Source of the DNA: Modestobacter versicolor | Lineage (GTDB): Bacteria > Actinomycetota > Actinomycetes > Mycobacteriales > Geodermatophilaceae | Length of the DNA stretch: 64,000 bases | Assembly: GCF_014195485.1 (NCBI RefSeq) | Contig: NZ_JACIBU010000001.1 | Coordinates: forward strand, 1,798,001 to 1,862,000 | Reading direction: 5' to 3' | Translations under genes and position numbers: made by a program | Shown: one piece after another, positions 8,085-16,286 of the stretch | Layout of the letters: every line of letters starts with the position of its first letter | Position numbering within the stretch: the first letter of the stretch is position 1 | Notes under the pieces: model-generated | Database searches by the model: none | Seen by the model: only the letters and a program-made list of their open reading frames with translations | What the model was told of the DNA's origin: nothing

Positions 8085-9143
8085 ATGACCCTCACCGAGT
8101 CCGAGCGGACGGCCACCCGCGAGACCACCCACCACGGCCCCGACCACCTCGTCATCTCCGAGCACCCGGTGTTCCGGCGGTTCTGGTACGCCGCGTGCTT
8201 CAGCGACGCGGTCACCGACGGCCCCGTCGAGCGCACCGTGCTCGGGCGGGAGCTGGTGATCTGGCGGCCGGTGCCCGGCGGCCCGGTCAGCGTGGCCTGG
8301 AACCGGTGCGCCCACCGCGACGCCCCGCTGTCGATGGGCTGGGTGAAGGACTGCCACCTGGTCTGCCCGTACCACGGCTGGGAGTGGGACGCCCAGGGCA
8401 CGACCCAGCGCATCCCGCAGTTCCCGGCCGCGCCGCACCCCACCAAGAGCGGGCTGACCATGGTCCGCGCCCAGGAGCGCTACGGGATGGTCTGGGTGTG
8501 CCTGGCCGGCGACGACGAGGGCGGGCCGCTCGCCGACGTCCCGGAGGTCCCGCAGTACGGCGCCCCCGGCTGGCGGGTCGTCCCGGAGAAGCAGTGGGAG
8601 TTCGACTGCACCGCGATGCACCTGGTCGAGAACAACGTCGACCCCGGGCACGTGGCGTTCGTGCACAAGAACACCTTCGGCAACCCGGACGACGCCGAGC
8701 TGACCGAGGCCGAGCTCGAGCGCACGCCCTACGGGTTCGTCACCCGCAGCGAGGTGCCGGTGGCGGCCCGGCCCGGGGAGACCGGGTCCACGGTGCGCTC
8801 GACGGTGAGCGAAGTGCACCTGCCGTTCTTCATGAACCTGCACATCACCTACCCCGACGGCCTGGGGCACGTGATGATCAAGGCGATCACGCCGGTGGAC
8901 GACGAGCGCTGCACGATCATCCAGACCGTGCTGCGCACCGACACCGAGGCGGACCGGCCGGCGGCGGAGATCATCGCCTTCGACGACGTCGTCGAGCAGG
9001 AGGACGCCGACCTGCTCAACCGGCTGCCCGCGCCGTTCCCGCTGGCTGCGCGGCTCAACGCGCACGCCAAGGCCGACCGGAACAGCCTGCTGCTGCGCCG
9101 GATGTACACCGAGCTGGTCACCGGCCGCTGGCTGCCCGGCTGA
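8085..9143 (+). CDS. Rieske non-haem iron oxygenase, large subunit (demethylase-like)
   Basis: The 352-residue protein has an N-terminal Rieske domain with CAHRDAPLSMG and CPYHGW as the 2Fe-2S ligands (C-x-H and C-x2-H), about residues 85-110. The mononuclear iron motif NNVDPGHVAFVH follows at about 190. Size and lack of a beta subunit place it with VanA-type, O- or N-demethylating oxygenases, not dioxygenase alpha subunits. The electron donor is probably the VanB-type reductase at 16287. The ATG is preceded by GGAAGG. A methylene-THF-reductase-like gene in the same island supports a demethylation role; the substrate is unknown. Confidence 0.9.
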   Translation: MTLTESERTATRETTHHGPDHLVISEHPVFRRFWYAACFSDAVTDGPVERTVLGRELVIWRPVPGGPVSVAWNRCAHRDAPLSMGWVKDCHLVCPYHGWEWDAQGTTQRIPQFPAAPHPTKSGLTMVRAQERYGMVWVCLAGDDEGGPLADVPEVPQYGAPGWRVVPEKQWEFDCTAMHLVENNVDPGHVAFVHKNTFGNPDDAELTEAELERTPYGFVTRSEVPVAARPGETGSTVRSTVSEVHLPFFMNLHITYPDGLGHVMIKAITPVDDERCTIIQTVLRTDTEADRPAAEIIAFDDVVEQEDADLLNRLPAPFPLAARLNAHAKADRNSLLLRRMYTELVTGRWLPG

Positions 9144-9149
9144 CCTCTC

Positions 9150-9206
9150 CCCCGGAGATGGCCGTCTTCGTGGGCTCGGCGGCCCCGGAGATGGCCATCT
9201 TCGTGG
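9150..9206. repeat. Second pair of CCGGAGATGGCC repeats, downstream of the Rieske gene
   Basis: Two copies begin near 9150 and 9183 in the same orientation (CCGGAGATGGCCGTCTTCG and CCGGAGATGGCCATCTTCG). Each has a less perfect inverted symmetry than the copy at 5498. They separate the Rieske stop from the next gene's GlnR-like box, so a terminator role is likely. Confidence 0.65.
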
Positions 9207-9208
9207 TG

Positions 9209-9235
9209 GTGACCTGACCGTCACGGGGGCGCAAC
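9209..9235 (+). promoter_or_regulatory. Three-half-site GlnR-like box for the 9258 amidohydrolase
   Basis: GTGAC-CTGACC-GTCAC-GGGGGC-GCAAC gives three half-sites in exact 11-bp register. The last ends 23 bp before the GTG start, and a -10-like CATCGT ends six bases before that start. It is one of the two strongest sites of the island. Confidence 0.72.
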
Positions 9236-9257
9236 GTCGTCCCGGCATCGTCCGGCC

Positions 9258-10637
9258 GTGACCCGACTCCTCGTGCGCAACGCCGTCCTGCTGACCCTGG
9301 ACCCCGACCGTCCCGACCCGTTCACCGGCTGGTTCACCGTCGGGGACGACGGCCGGCTGACCGCCGTGGAGCCCGGCGAGCCGCCCGCTGCGGTGGTCGC
9401 CGGGCTCGACGCCGGCCACGTGCTCGACGCCCGCGGCGCCCTGGTCGGGCCCGGCTTCGTCTCCGCGCACAGCCACCTGTTCACCTCGGGCTCGCGCGGC
9501 CTCGGGATGGACCAGACGCTGTACGGCTGGATCGAGGCGATGACCCGGTACACCGCGGCCGCCGACACCGAGGACATCTACTGGATGACCCGGCACGGCG
9601 CCCAGGACTTCCTCCGCAACGGCATCACCACCGCCTTCGACTTCAGCGACGCCGGGCTGCGCTTCGAGAAGCAGTCCGCCGGCATCGCCCGGTTCGACTC
9701 CGCGCTGCCCGACACCCAGTTCCAGCACGCCCAGCTGCGGGCCAAGGTCGACGCCGGCCTGCGGCACGTGCACAGCGTGATGCTCGGCCAGGGCGACGTG
9801 GACACCGACGCCGCCCTCGCCCAGCTGGACGACGTCGTGGCGCTGGCCGCCACGGCCGACCCCGACCTGCACCTGCGGCTCGCGATCAGCGGCACCGTGC
9901 AGTGGGCCGCCTCGCGGGACGCGGCGACGCTGGAGGTGGCCGCGATGCGCCGGCACGGGCTGCTCAACCAGCCGCACTTCCTGGAGAACCCGAACGAGGT
10001 GGAGCTGCAGCGGTCGAAGTTCGCCTGGTACGCCGACGCCGGGGCGCTCGGCCCGGACCTGGTGTTCGGCCACTTCATCCAGACGACCGAGGAGATCCTG
10101 CAGGCCGCGGCGGCCGCCGGCTGCGGGATGAGCTGGCAGCCGATGAGCAACGGCCGGCTGGCCTCCGGCGTCGCCCAGATCCCGCGGATCCGCGAGCTCG
10201 GCATGCGGGTCGGCATGGGCCTGGACGACCAGTCGTGCACCGACGTCAGCGACCCGTGGAACAACATGCGGACGGCGCTGGCGCTGCTCCGGGCGACCTA
10301 CCACGACCCGGCCGCCATGCCCGTCCGCGACGTGCTGGCGCTGCACACCCGCGGCTCGGCCGAGGTGCTGGGCATCGACGACCACGTCGGCTCGCTGCGG
10401 GTCGGCCGGTACGCCGACTTCCTGGTCGTCGACCCGCGCGACCCCGACACCGGCCCGGTCTGGGACGCCCACGGCACCTACGTGCTGGCCTGCTCGCTGC
10501 GGAACCTGCACTCGGTGTGGGTCGGCGGCCGGCAGGTGGCCGACGGCGCGACGCTGTGCGACCCGGAGTCGGCCGAGGTCGTCGCGCAGGTGCACGAGCG
10601 GATGGCCCGGCTGCGCGTCGAGGTCGACGGCAGCTAG
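9258..10637 (+). CDS. Amidohydrolase/deaminase of the ATZ/TRZ type
   Basis: In this 459-residue protein the metal site looks complete: PGFVSAHSHLF, the strand-5 PHFLENP, the strand-6 GHFIQTTEE and the strand-8 aspartate in GMGLDDQS. This contrasts with the ligand-poor protein at 4172. Superfamily members deaminate or dechlorinate purines, pterins and s-triazines. The GTG start has no Shine-Dalgarno but has CATCGT six bases upstream, so a leaderless mRNA is likely. It faces the ABC transporter genes across a strong hairpin. It is a good candidate for the main hydrolytic ring deaminase of the pathway. Confidence 0.9.
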   Translation: MTRLLVRNAVLLTLDPDRPDPFTGWFTVGDDGRLTAVEPGEPPAAVVAGLDAGHVLDARGALVGPGFVSAHSHLFTSGSRGLGMDQTLYGWIEAMTRYTAAADTEDIYWMTRHGAQDFLRNGITTAFDFSDAGLRFEKQSAGIARFDSALPDTQFQHAQLRAKVDAGLRHVHSVMLGQGDVDTDAALAQLDDVVALAATADPDLHLRLAISGTVQWAASRDAATLEVAAMRRHGLLNQPHFLENPNEVELQRSKFAWYADAGALGPDLVFGHFIQTTEEILQAAAAAGCGMSWQPMSNGRLASGVAQIPRIRELGMRVGMGLDDQSCTDVSDPWNNMRTALALLRATYHDPAAMPVRDVLALHTRGSAEVLGIDDHVGSLRVGRYADFLVVDPRDPDTGPVWDAHGTYVLACSLRNLHSVWVGGRQVADGATLCDPESAEVVAQVHERMARLRVEVDGS

Positions 10638-10651
10638 GGCCGGACAGCACT

Positions 10652-10684
10652 GCGCCGGCCGCCCCCTCGGGGGACGGCCGGCGC
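10652..10684. terminator. Bidirectional hairpin terminator
   Basis: A 10-bp outer stem (GCGCCGGCCG with its complement) is capped by five further C-G pairs and a two-base loop; one A is bulged. It lies between two convergent stops and has no T-tract, as usual for GC-rich actinobacteria. Confidence 0.75.
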
Positions 10685-10705
10685 GGTGGCGGGACGGTCA
10701 GCGGC

Positions 10706-11875
10706 TCACTGCACGCCGATGGCGTCGTCGATGTACTCGTTGGTGACCAGGTCGTCGGGCGTGATCCCCTCCAGCGGCGGGGTGCCCTGCTCGGTGAAGA
10801 TCGGCGTCGTCTGGTCGATCAGGGTCTGCACGCGGGCGGTGTCGAAGTTGCCGTGCGTGTCGTCGGAGCCGTTGCCGACCAGGCCCAGCTCGGCCTGCTG
10901 CTGCACCGAGAAGTCGGCGACGCCCTGCGAGTACACCCAGCCGGTGTCGTACTCCTCCACCAGCTCCAGGATGATCTCGTTCACCCGCGCCGGGTCCTCG
11001 AGGTAGTCGACGTCGGCCTGCTGCATCAGCGGCACCAGCTCGGTGAGGCAGCCGGACAGGCCCTCCACCTCGTCGGACCGCACCGAGATCGAGGACTGGT
11101 AGGGCTGGAAGCCGGCGTCGTAGACGAGCTCGTACTCCACGCCCTTGCCCCAGGCGTCGACCTCGTTCTCGTAGATGTAGGGCTCGGCCGAGGCGAAGCC
11201 CTGCTGGGCGGACTTCCCGGCGTCGGCGACGAAGCCGGCCGGGGTGCCGTCGTAGGAGCCGTCGACCTGGTCGGGGCTGAGGATCCCGGAGCCGGTCAGG
11301 TAGGCCATGTAGGCCGAGCCCTCGAAGTAGCGCACCGTGGCGTCGGTCTGGCCGAGGTCCTCGATGCCGGTGACGTCGGGGTAGGTCTCCGGGTCCCACA
11401 TGATCATCGTGGGCGAGATCTCCAGCGGGGCGAGCACCGCCGTGGTCGGCTGGGTCGCGGACAGCTGGATCGCCTCGTCGGTGGCGATGTACCCGAGGGT
11501 GATCGCGTCGTCGGAGTACATCTGCGCGGTCACCGTCTGGAAGCCGATGGCCGGCCCGCCGGCGCGGATCTCCAGCTTCACCCCGGTGCTGTCGCCCTCG
11601 CCGTCGATCAGCGTGCCGCTGACGGTCTTGGACCCGGCGTCCACGACGTAGTCGTCACCGAGGGACTCGTAGAGCCCGCCGTGCTCGGACTCCGGGTTCC
11701 AGTCGGTCTGGACGACGACGGTGTCCGGGCAGCCGGCCGCAGCCAGGTCCGTGCTGCCGACCTCCCCGGAGGGCGCTGCCGCAGCGGCGTCGTCGTCACC
11801 CCCGCCGCAGGCGGCGAGGGTCAGGGCCAGCAGAGTCGCGGTGGCGGCGCCGGCGGTCATTCGGGTGATGCGCAC
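10706..11875 (-). CDS. ABC transporter substrate-binding lipoprotein, NMT1/ThiY-like
   Basis: The 389-residue protein has a lipoprotein signal (LLALTLAACGGG, Cys about 23). The mature part begins with QTDWNPESEHGGLY, typical of NMT1/ThiY-like binding proteins, which carry pyrimidines, riboflavin-like rings, sulfonates or nitrate. GTG follows a good TAGGAG ribosome site. It is the last gene of the transporter set, separated from the permease by 181 bases holding a stable hairpin, so it may be expressed at a different level. It probably defines what the island imports. Confidence 0.9.
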   Translation of the reverse strand: MRITRMTAGAATATLLALTLAACGGGDDDAAAAAPSGEVGSTDLAAAGCPDTVVVQTDWNPESEHGGLYESLGDDYVVDAGSKTVSGTLIDGEGDSTGVKLEIRAGGPAIGFQTVTAQMYSDDAITLGYIATDEAIQLSATQPTTAVLAPLEISPTMIMWDPETYPDVTGIEDLGQTDATVRYFEGSAYMAYLTGSGILSPDQVDGSYDGTPAGFVADAGKSAQQGFASAEPYIYENEVDAWGKGVEYELVYDAGFQPYQSSISVRSDEVEGLSGCLTELVPLMQQADVDYLEDPARVNEIILELVEEYDTGWVYSQGVADFSVQQQAELGLVGNGSDDTHGNFDTARVQTLIDQTTPIFTEQGTPPLEGITPDDLVTNEYIDDAIGVQ

Positions 11876-11929
11876 TCGTGCTCCTAGGGGCGAGGGAGGG
11901 CGGCGCCTCAGGTTCGGGGCGCCGGCACC

Positions 11930-11954
11930 GGGGCCGCGGCGGTGCCGCGGCCCC
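11930..11954. terminator. Perfect 11-bp-stem hairpin inside the transporter operon
   Basis: GGGGCCGCGGC, a three-base loop GGT, and the exact complement form a very stable stem-loop between permease and binding-protein genes. It may partly terminate transcription or protect a processed mRNA end and so set the ratio of the two products. Confidence 0.6.
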
Positions 11955-12056
11955 GGGTGGTGCGGGCGGTGCGTACGGCTCCGGGGAGCGAGCCGGGCAT
12001 GGGCAGCAGCGCCTCCCGGTGCGTCGCACGACGGACCGGGTGCTGCGGGCGGAGTG

Positions 12057-12980
12057 CTAGGCGGCGTCGCGGCTCTGGTCGTACCAGCGGCCGACGGCGA
12101 GCTTGGACAGCCAGCCGAAGAGGGTGAAGACGGCGAAGCCGAGCGCGGCGGCGACGATGATCGTCAGGAAGAGCTCGGGGCCCTGCAGCCGGGCGCGGAA
12201 GTTGTCCAGCAGGATCCCCAGCCCGGGATCGCCCTGCTTGAAGAACAGGTCACCGACGATCGCGCCGACCACCGACAGGCCCGCGGAGATGCGGAACCCG
12301 GCGAAGATGGCCGGCATGGCGGCCGGGAGCTGCAGCTTGACCAGCCGGGTCAGCCGGTTGGCGCCGTGCAGGCTGAACAGCTCGTGCATCCCCCGGTCGA
12401 CCGACTGGAGGCCGAACAGCGTGTTCGACACGACCGGGAACAGCGCGATCATCACGCAGACGATCACCCGCGAGGGGAACCCGTAGCCGAACCAGAAGCC
12501 GATCAGCGGCACCAGGGCCAGGATCGGGATGCACTGCAGCGCGACGGCGTAGGGGAACAGCGAGCGCTCGATCGGCCGGGCCTGGCTCATCGCGATCGCC
12601 CAGGCCATGCCGATCGCGATGGCGATGGCGAGCCCGACGAAGGTCACCGTGATGGTGCGGCCGACGGCCTCGCCCAGCCGCTCCATCGTCGGCCCGTCGA
12701 ACAGCGCGTCGGTGACGATGACGTGCGGCGCCGGCATCAGGAACCGCCGGGACGGGTCGAGCACCAGGTAGGTGATCGCGTACCAGATGCCGAGCAGCAC
12801 GAGGAACACCCCGGCCGGCAGCAGGGCGTCGGTCAGCCGCTTGCGGCCGCGGCGGGGGCGCACCAGCGGTGCGGTGCCGCCGCCGGCCGGTGCCACGACC
12901 TCGACGGACGGCGGGGTCTCCACGGTGGCGCTCACGCCGGTCTCCTCGGTGCTGGTGGGGCGGTGCTCGACGGCGGTCAC
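12057..12980 (-). CDS. ABC transporter permease, SsuC/TauC/ThiX type
   Basis: A soluble N-terminal tail of about 50 residues is followed by five to six membrane segments of the BPD_transp_1 fold (307 residues). The EAA loop lies about 210-230 (LPAAMPAIFAGFRISAG), where the ATPase docks. The GTG overlaps the ATPase stop by three bases. This permease class imports nitrate, taurine, aliphatic sulfonates and pyrimidine precursors. Confidence 0.92.
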   Translation of the reverse strand: MTAVEHRPTSTEETGVSATVETPPSVEVVAPAGGGTAPLVRPRRGRKRLTDALLPAGVFLVLLGIWYAITYLVLDPSRRFLMPAPHVIVTDALFDGPTMERLGEAVGRTITVTFVGLAIAIAIGMAWAIAMSQARPIERSLFPYAVALQCIPILALVPLIGFWFGYGFPSRVIVCVMIALFPVVSNTLFGLQSVDRGMHELFSLHGANRLTRLVKLQLPAAMPAIFAGFRISAGLSVVGAIVGDLFFKQGDPGLGILLDNFRARLQGPELFLTIIVAAALGFAVFTLFGWLSKLAVGRWYDQSRDAA

Positions 12981-13750
12981 GAGTGACCGGCCCGGAGCGC
13001 GTGCGAGACCTCGCCGGCGAGCTTGGCGAACTCGGGGGTGAAGCGGAGCTCCGGCGTCCGGTCGGCCCCGAAGGGGACGTCGAAGGTGTCGACGATGTGG
13101 CCCGGCCGGCCGCTCATCACCATCACCCGGGTCGACATGTAGACCGCCTCGCTCACCGAGTGGGTGATGAACAGCGCCCCGAAGCCCTTGGCGTGGAAGA
13201 GCCGGATGAGCTCGTCGTTGAGGCGCTCGCGGGTGATCTCGTCCAGCGCGCCGAACGGCTCGTCGAAGAGGAACAGGTCGGGGTCCAGGGTCAGCGACCG
13301 GGCCAGCGAGGCGCGCATCTTCATGCCGCCCGACAGCGCCCGCGGGAGCTTCTTCTCGTGACCGGAGAGCCCGACCAGGTCGATGGCGTCACGGGAGGCC
13401 TGGTTGGTCGCGGTCTTGCTCATCCCGTGCAGCTCGGCCAGCAGCTGGACGTTCTTCAGCACCGAGCGCCAGGGCAGCAGGGTGGCGTCCTGGAAGACGT
13501 AGCCGATCCGGGCCGCCTCGATCTCGACCTCGCCGCCGGTGGCCGGCGACAGACCCGAGGCGATCCGCAGCAGCGTGCTCTTGCCGCAGCCGGAGGGGCC
13601 GACGACCGTGACGAACTCGCCGCGCCGGATGTCGAGGTCGACGCCCTCGAGCGCGACCGTGCCGTCGGGGAATGCCTTGGCGACGTCGCGGAAGTGCAGC
13701 ACCCGGTCACGGGTGGCCGCGGCGGGAACGGTGGGCGCGGGTGCGCTCAT
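12977..13750 (-). CDS. ABC transporter ATPase, NrtD/SsuB type
   Basis: The 257-residue protein carries Walker A GPSGCGKST, Q-loop VFQDATLLPW, signature LSGGMKMRASLA, Walker B LFLFDEPFGALDE and the switch histidine in ITHSVSEA. The signature has MKMR where LSGGQ-type ATPases have QRQR, common in this subfamily. ATG is preceded by GGGAG. The gene is followed without a gap by the permease. A weak GlnR-like site lies 77 bp upstream. Confidence 0.95.
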   Translation of the reverse strand: MSAPAPTVPAAATRDRVLHFRDVAKAFPDGTVALEGVDLDIRRGEFVTVVGPSGCGKSTLLRIASGLSPATGGEVEIEAARIGYVFQDATLLPWRSVLKNVQLLAELHGMSKTATNQASRDAIDLVGLSGHEKKLPRALSGGMKMRASLARSLTLDPDLFLFDEPFGALDEITRERLNDELIRLFHAKGFGALFITHSVSEAVYMSTRVMVMSGRPGHIVDTFDVPFGADRTPELRFTPEFAKLAGEVSHALRAGHS

Positions 13751-13826
13751 CGGCAGCTCCCTGGGTCTGGGGACCGATTGCAGGATCGGCCCGTGGTGCG
13801 GACGGCCCTCACCATCGGTGCCGTCT

Positions 13827-13842
13827 GTTTCGGTCGCGTGTG
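13827..13842 (-). promoter_or_regulatory. Possible weak GlnR-like site upstream of the ATPase gene
   Basis: On the minus strand it is CACAC-GCGACC-GAAAC: the GnAAC half is perfect, the other poor. A GATGGT hexamer at 13811-13816 lies at the distance where the stronger promoters have their -10. Confidence 0.3.
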
Positions 13843-13869
13843 CCGTCGGTGAACGGCGCGCGCCGTCCA

Positions 13870-15114
13870 TCACGAGTTGGCCACAGCGGCCGCGAGCGGC
13901 CCGCCGACCTCGCGCAGCACCCGGGTCGAGGCGACGACGCGCCCCCTCGAGACGACGACCCGGGCGGTGCCCGCACCGGCCACCGCGGCGTCCAGGCTCT
14001 CCGCCTCGATCGCCACGAACTCGGCCACCGAGCCCACCGCGACCGCCGGCACGGGCAGGCCCATGCACGCCCGTGCCCCGGCGCTGACCGCCGTCCAGGC
14101 CTCCCGGGTGGACAGGTGGCCGGAGGTGACCAGCAGCGACGCGGCCTCGCACGCGTCGGCCCGGCCCATCGGGTTGAACGGGTCGCGCAGGTTGTCCCCG
14201 CCCGCGCCGAGCGTCGCGCCGGCGTCGAGCAGGGTGCGGACGGCGGTGAGCCCGCGCGGCCGGGCGACGTCGACGTCCCGGCCCTGCAGGTAGAGGTTGG
14301 TCTGCGGCAGCGCGACGACGCCGACGCCGGCCCGGGCCACCTCGGCGGCGGTCGCCCGGGCGACGTCCAGCGGGTGCACGCCCAGGCTCACGCAGTGGCT
14401 GGCCGTCGCCCCGGCGTCGAAGCCGGTGGCCAGCACGCGCTGGGCCAGCGCGAGCAGCCCCTGCGCGGTGGGGTCCAGCGTCTCGTCGGTGTGCAGGTCC
14501 AGCGGCAGGCCGTGCCGGACGGCGGCGTCGAAGGACAGCTGCAGCCCGGCCGCGCGGTCGGGCCACATGTGCGGCGCCCCGCCGACGAGGTCGACGCCGA
14601 GGTCGATCGCCTCCTCCAGCAGCCGGGCGTTGCCCGCCGCCTCCTCCGGCGTCCAGGGCGACGACGCCAGCGCGACCACCTGGACGTCGACCAGCCCGGC
14701 CAGCGCGTCGCGCACCTCCAGCAGCGCCCGCACGTGCCGGGTGCCGGAGTGGGCTCCGACGTCGGCGTGGGTGCGGATCGCGGTGGTGCCGTTGGCCAGG
14801 TACTCCAGCGCGGCCCGGGTCGCCCGCTCGACGAGGTCGGCGTGGGTGAACCCGGCGGCGATCTCCCGGATCGCGGTGACCGCGCCGGCCAGGTCGCCGG
14901 TGCGGTTGGGCGCCCGGTGGCTGGTGAGCGCCTTGTCCAGGTGGGCGTGCGGTTCGGCGGGCGCCGGCAGCAGCAGGTGCCCGGCGAGGTCGCGGACGTC
15001 GTCGTCCGGCCGGACCGGCAGCGCGGGTGCCACCGCGACGACGACGTCCCCGTCGACCCGGACGTCGACCCGGTGACCGTCCAGGTCGGTGACGGACTGC
15101 AGCAGCAGGCTCAT
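13870..15114 (-). CDS. Cytosine-deaminase-like amidohydrolase (CodA family)
   Basis: The 414-residue protein has the CodA-type metal site: EPHAHLDKAL, DLHTDETLD, SHCVSLG and the strand-8 aspartate in AGGDNLRDPF. CodA homologues deaminate cytosine, isoguanine or other amino-heterocycles and some hydrolyse exocyclic amides. The ATG overlaps the stop of the methylene-THF-reductase-like gene, so the two are translated together. It is the third amidohydrolase of the island and supports an N-heterocycle as substrate. Confidence 0.9.
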   Translation of the reverse strand: MSLLLQSVTDLDGHRVDVRVDGDVVVAVAPALPVRPDDDVRDLAGHLLLPAPAEPHAHLDKALTSHRAPNRTGDLAGAVTAIREIAAGFTHADLVERATRAALEYLANGTTAIRTHADVGAHSGTRHVRALLEVRDALAGLVDVQVVALASSPWTPEEAAGNARLLEEAIDLGVDLVGGAPHMWPDRAAGLQLSFDAAVRHGLPLDLHTDETLDPTAQGLLALAQRVLATGFDAGATASHCVSLGVHPLDVARATAAEVARAGVGVVALPQTNLYLQGRDVDVARPRGLTAVRTLLDAGATLGAGGDNLRDPFNPMGRADACEAASLLVTSGHLSTREAWTAVSAGARACMGLPVPAVAVGSVAEFVAIEAESLDAAVAGAGTARVVVSRGRVVASTRVLREVGGPLAAAVANS

Positions 15115-16112
15115 GAGAGGGCCCTCCCGATCGTGGCCAGCGCACCGGCCGTGGTGGGTTCACGCCCCGGCGGGGACACGGCGGACAGGTCGACGCCGCG
15201 CACCCCCGGGATGGACAGCAGCGCCTCGGCGAGCGAGACCGCGGCGGCGACCCCGGCCCGGGCGGGGTCGCGGGCCTGCTCGACCGCGTCCAGGTACCCG
15301 GCCGGCAGCACCAGCCCGGGGAAGCGGCGCAGCTCGGCGGCGGAGGCGGCGTCCAGGGCCACGGCGACGCAGGCGACGAACGGGACGTCGGCCCCGGCGT
15401 CGAGCGCGGCGGCGACGAACTCGGCCACCGCCTCCGGCCCGCCGCAGTGGTTGACGACGCAGACCCGCGCACCGGCCCGCACCTTCTCGGCCAGCCGCAG
15501 CGGGCGCCGGCGCACCGGCGGCCCGGCCGGCGCCTCGGCCACCGAGACCAGCAGCCCGGCGGTCGCGGCGCGGGCGGCCAGCTCGGTGGAGTCGAGGTCG
15601 AACACCGGCTGGGCGTCGGGGCGGTCGCCGAGCGCGGTGTGGTCGCCGGTGACGCAGTGGACGGCGGCCGCGCCGACGTCCGCGAGCGCGGCCAGCTCCC
15701 CCTCCAGCGCCACCCGGTTCCGGTCACGGCAGTTCAGCCCCGCCCAGGCCGGCACACCCCGGGCCTGCACCAGCGCGGCCCGGTGGGAGGGCGGGAACTG
15801 CACCCGCGCGCCACCGGAGTCGCCCAGCAGCACCGCGTCCACCGTGCCGGCAAGCGCGTCGACGCTGCGCTCCAGCGACTCCCGGGACAGCGGCGCGGCG
15901 GGCAGGTCGGCGACCACGACCGGCCGCTGCCGCATCAGCGCCAGCAGCGGGGGCTCGGGGGCCAGGGGCCGGGGCTCGTCACCGCCGGCCCAGCGCACCG
16001 TCGGCCGGTCGAGGAACACGCACGGGCCGGGCGCCACCTCGCACCCACCGTCGGCCGCGACCCCGCCGCACGGACCGTGCGTCATGGTCTTCGGGCAGGA
16101 CGGCGCGGTCAC
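15111..16112 (-). CDS. Methylenetetrahydrofolate reductase-like protein with N-terminal CPKxMxxGPCGG domain
   Basis: The 333-residue protein starts with a short cysteine-rich module (CPKTMTHGPCGG, then GPCVFL) of the kind named MTHFR C-terminal (PF12225). A MetF-like barrel follows to the C-terminus with VHCVTGDH about residue 165. The module is usually a separate protein or C-terminal, so the N-terminal position is unusual. A role in handling methylene-THF from formaldehyde released by demethylation is an inference. The start is GTG with CAGCCT six bases upstream and a three-half-site GlnR-like box 23 bp upstream, so this gene has its own promoter even though the reductase gene precedes it on the same strand. 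Confidence 0.8.
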   Translation of the reverse strand: MTAPSCPKTMTHGPCGGVAADGGCEVAPGPCVFLDRPTVRWAGGDEPRPLAPEPPLLALMRQRPVVVADLPAAPLSRESLERSVDALAGTVDAVLLGDSGGARVQFPPSHRAALVQARGVPAWAGLNCRDRNRVALEGELAALADVGAAAVHCVTGDHTALGDRPDAQPVFDLDSTELAARAATAGLLVSVAEAPAGPPVRRRPLRLAEKVRAGARVCVVNHCGGPEAVAEFVAAALDAGADVPFVACVAVALDAASAAELRRFPGLVLPAGYLDAVEQARDPARAGVAAAVSLAEALLSIPGVRGVDLSAVSPPGREPTTAGALATIGRALS

Positions 16113-16134
16113 CCGCGCAGGCTGTCCCGCCCGT

Positions 16135-16161
16135 GTTCCCGCCCCGTTTCGCCCACGTTCC
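16135..16161 (-). promoter_or_regulatory. Three-half-site GlnR-like box for the 16112 gene
   Basis: On the minus strand three GnAAC half-sites stand in perfect 11-bp register: GGAAC-n6-GAAAC-n6-GGAAC. The last ends 23 bp before the GTG. No GTnAC half is present, but spacing and position match the other boxes. Confidence 0.65.
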
Positions 16162-16181
16162 GACCCGCCGTCCGCCGGCCC

Positions 16182-16278
16182 GTGGTTGTTCGCGGGAAAC
16201 CGCGCGTGGTTGTTCGCGGGATCCCCGCGTGGTTGTTCGCGGAAACCCCGCGGGGTTGTTCGCGGGAAACCGCGCGGG
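16182..16278. repeat. Four tandem copies of a GGTTGTTCGCGGGAAACC hairpin repeat
   Basis: Four units of about 23-24 bp follow each other. Units 1 and 4 hold CGCGG-GAAA-CCGCG, a five-pair stem with a GAAA loop. Units 2 and 3 differ in the loop (GATC, AAAC) but keep a C/G-rich stem. The array fills the space between the reductase stop and the next gene's promoter on the minus strand. It may terminate or pause transcription or bind a protein. Confidence 0.7.
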
Positions 16279-16286
16279 GCAGCGCG

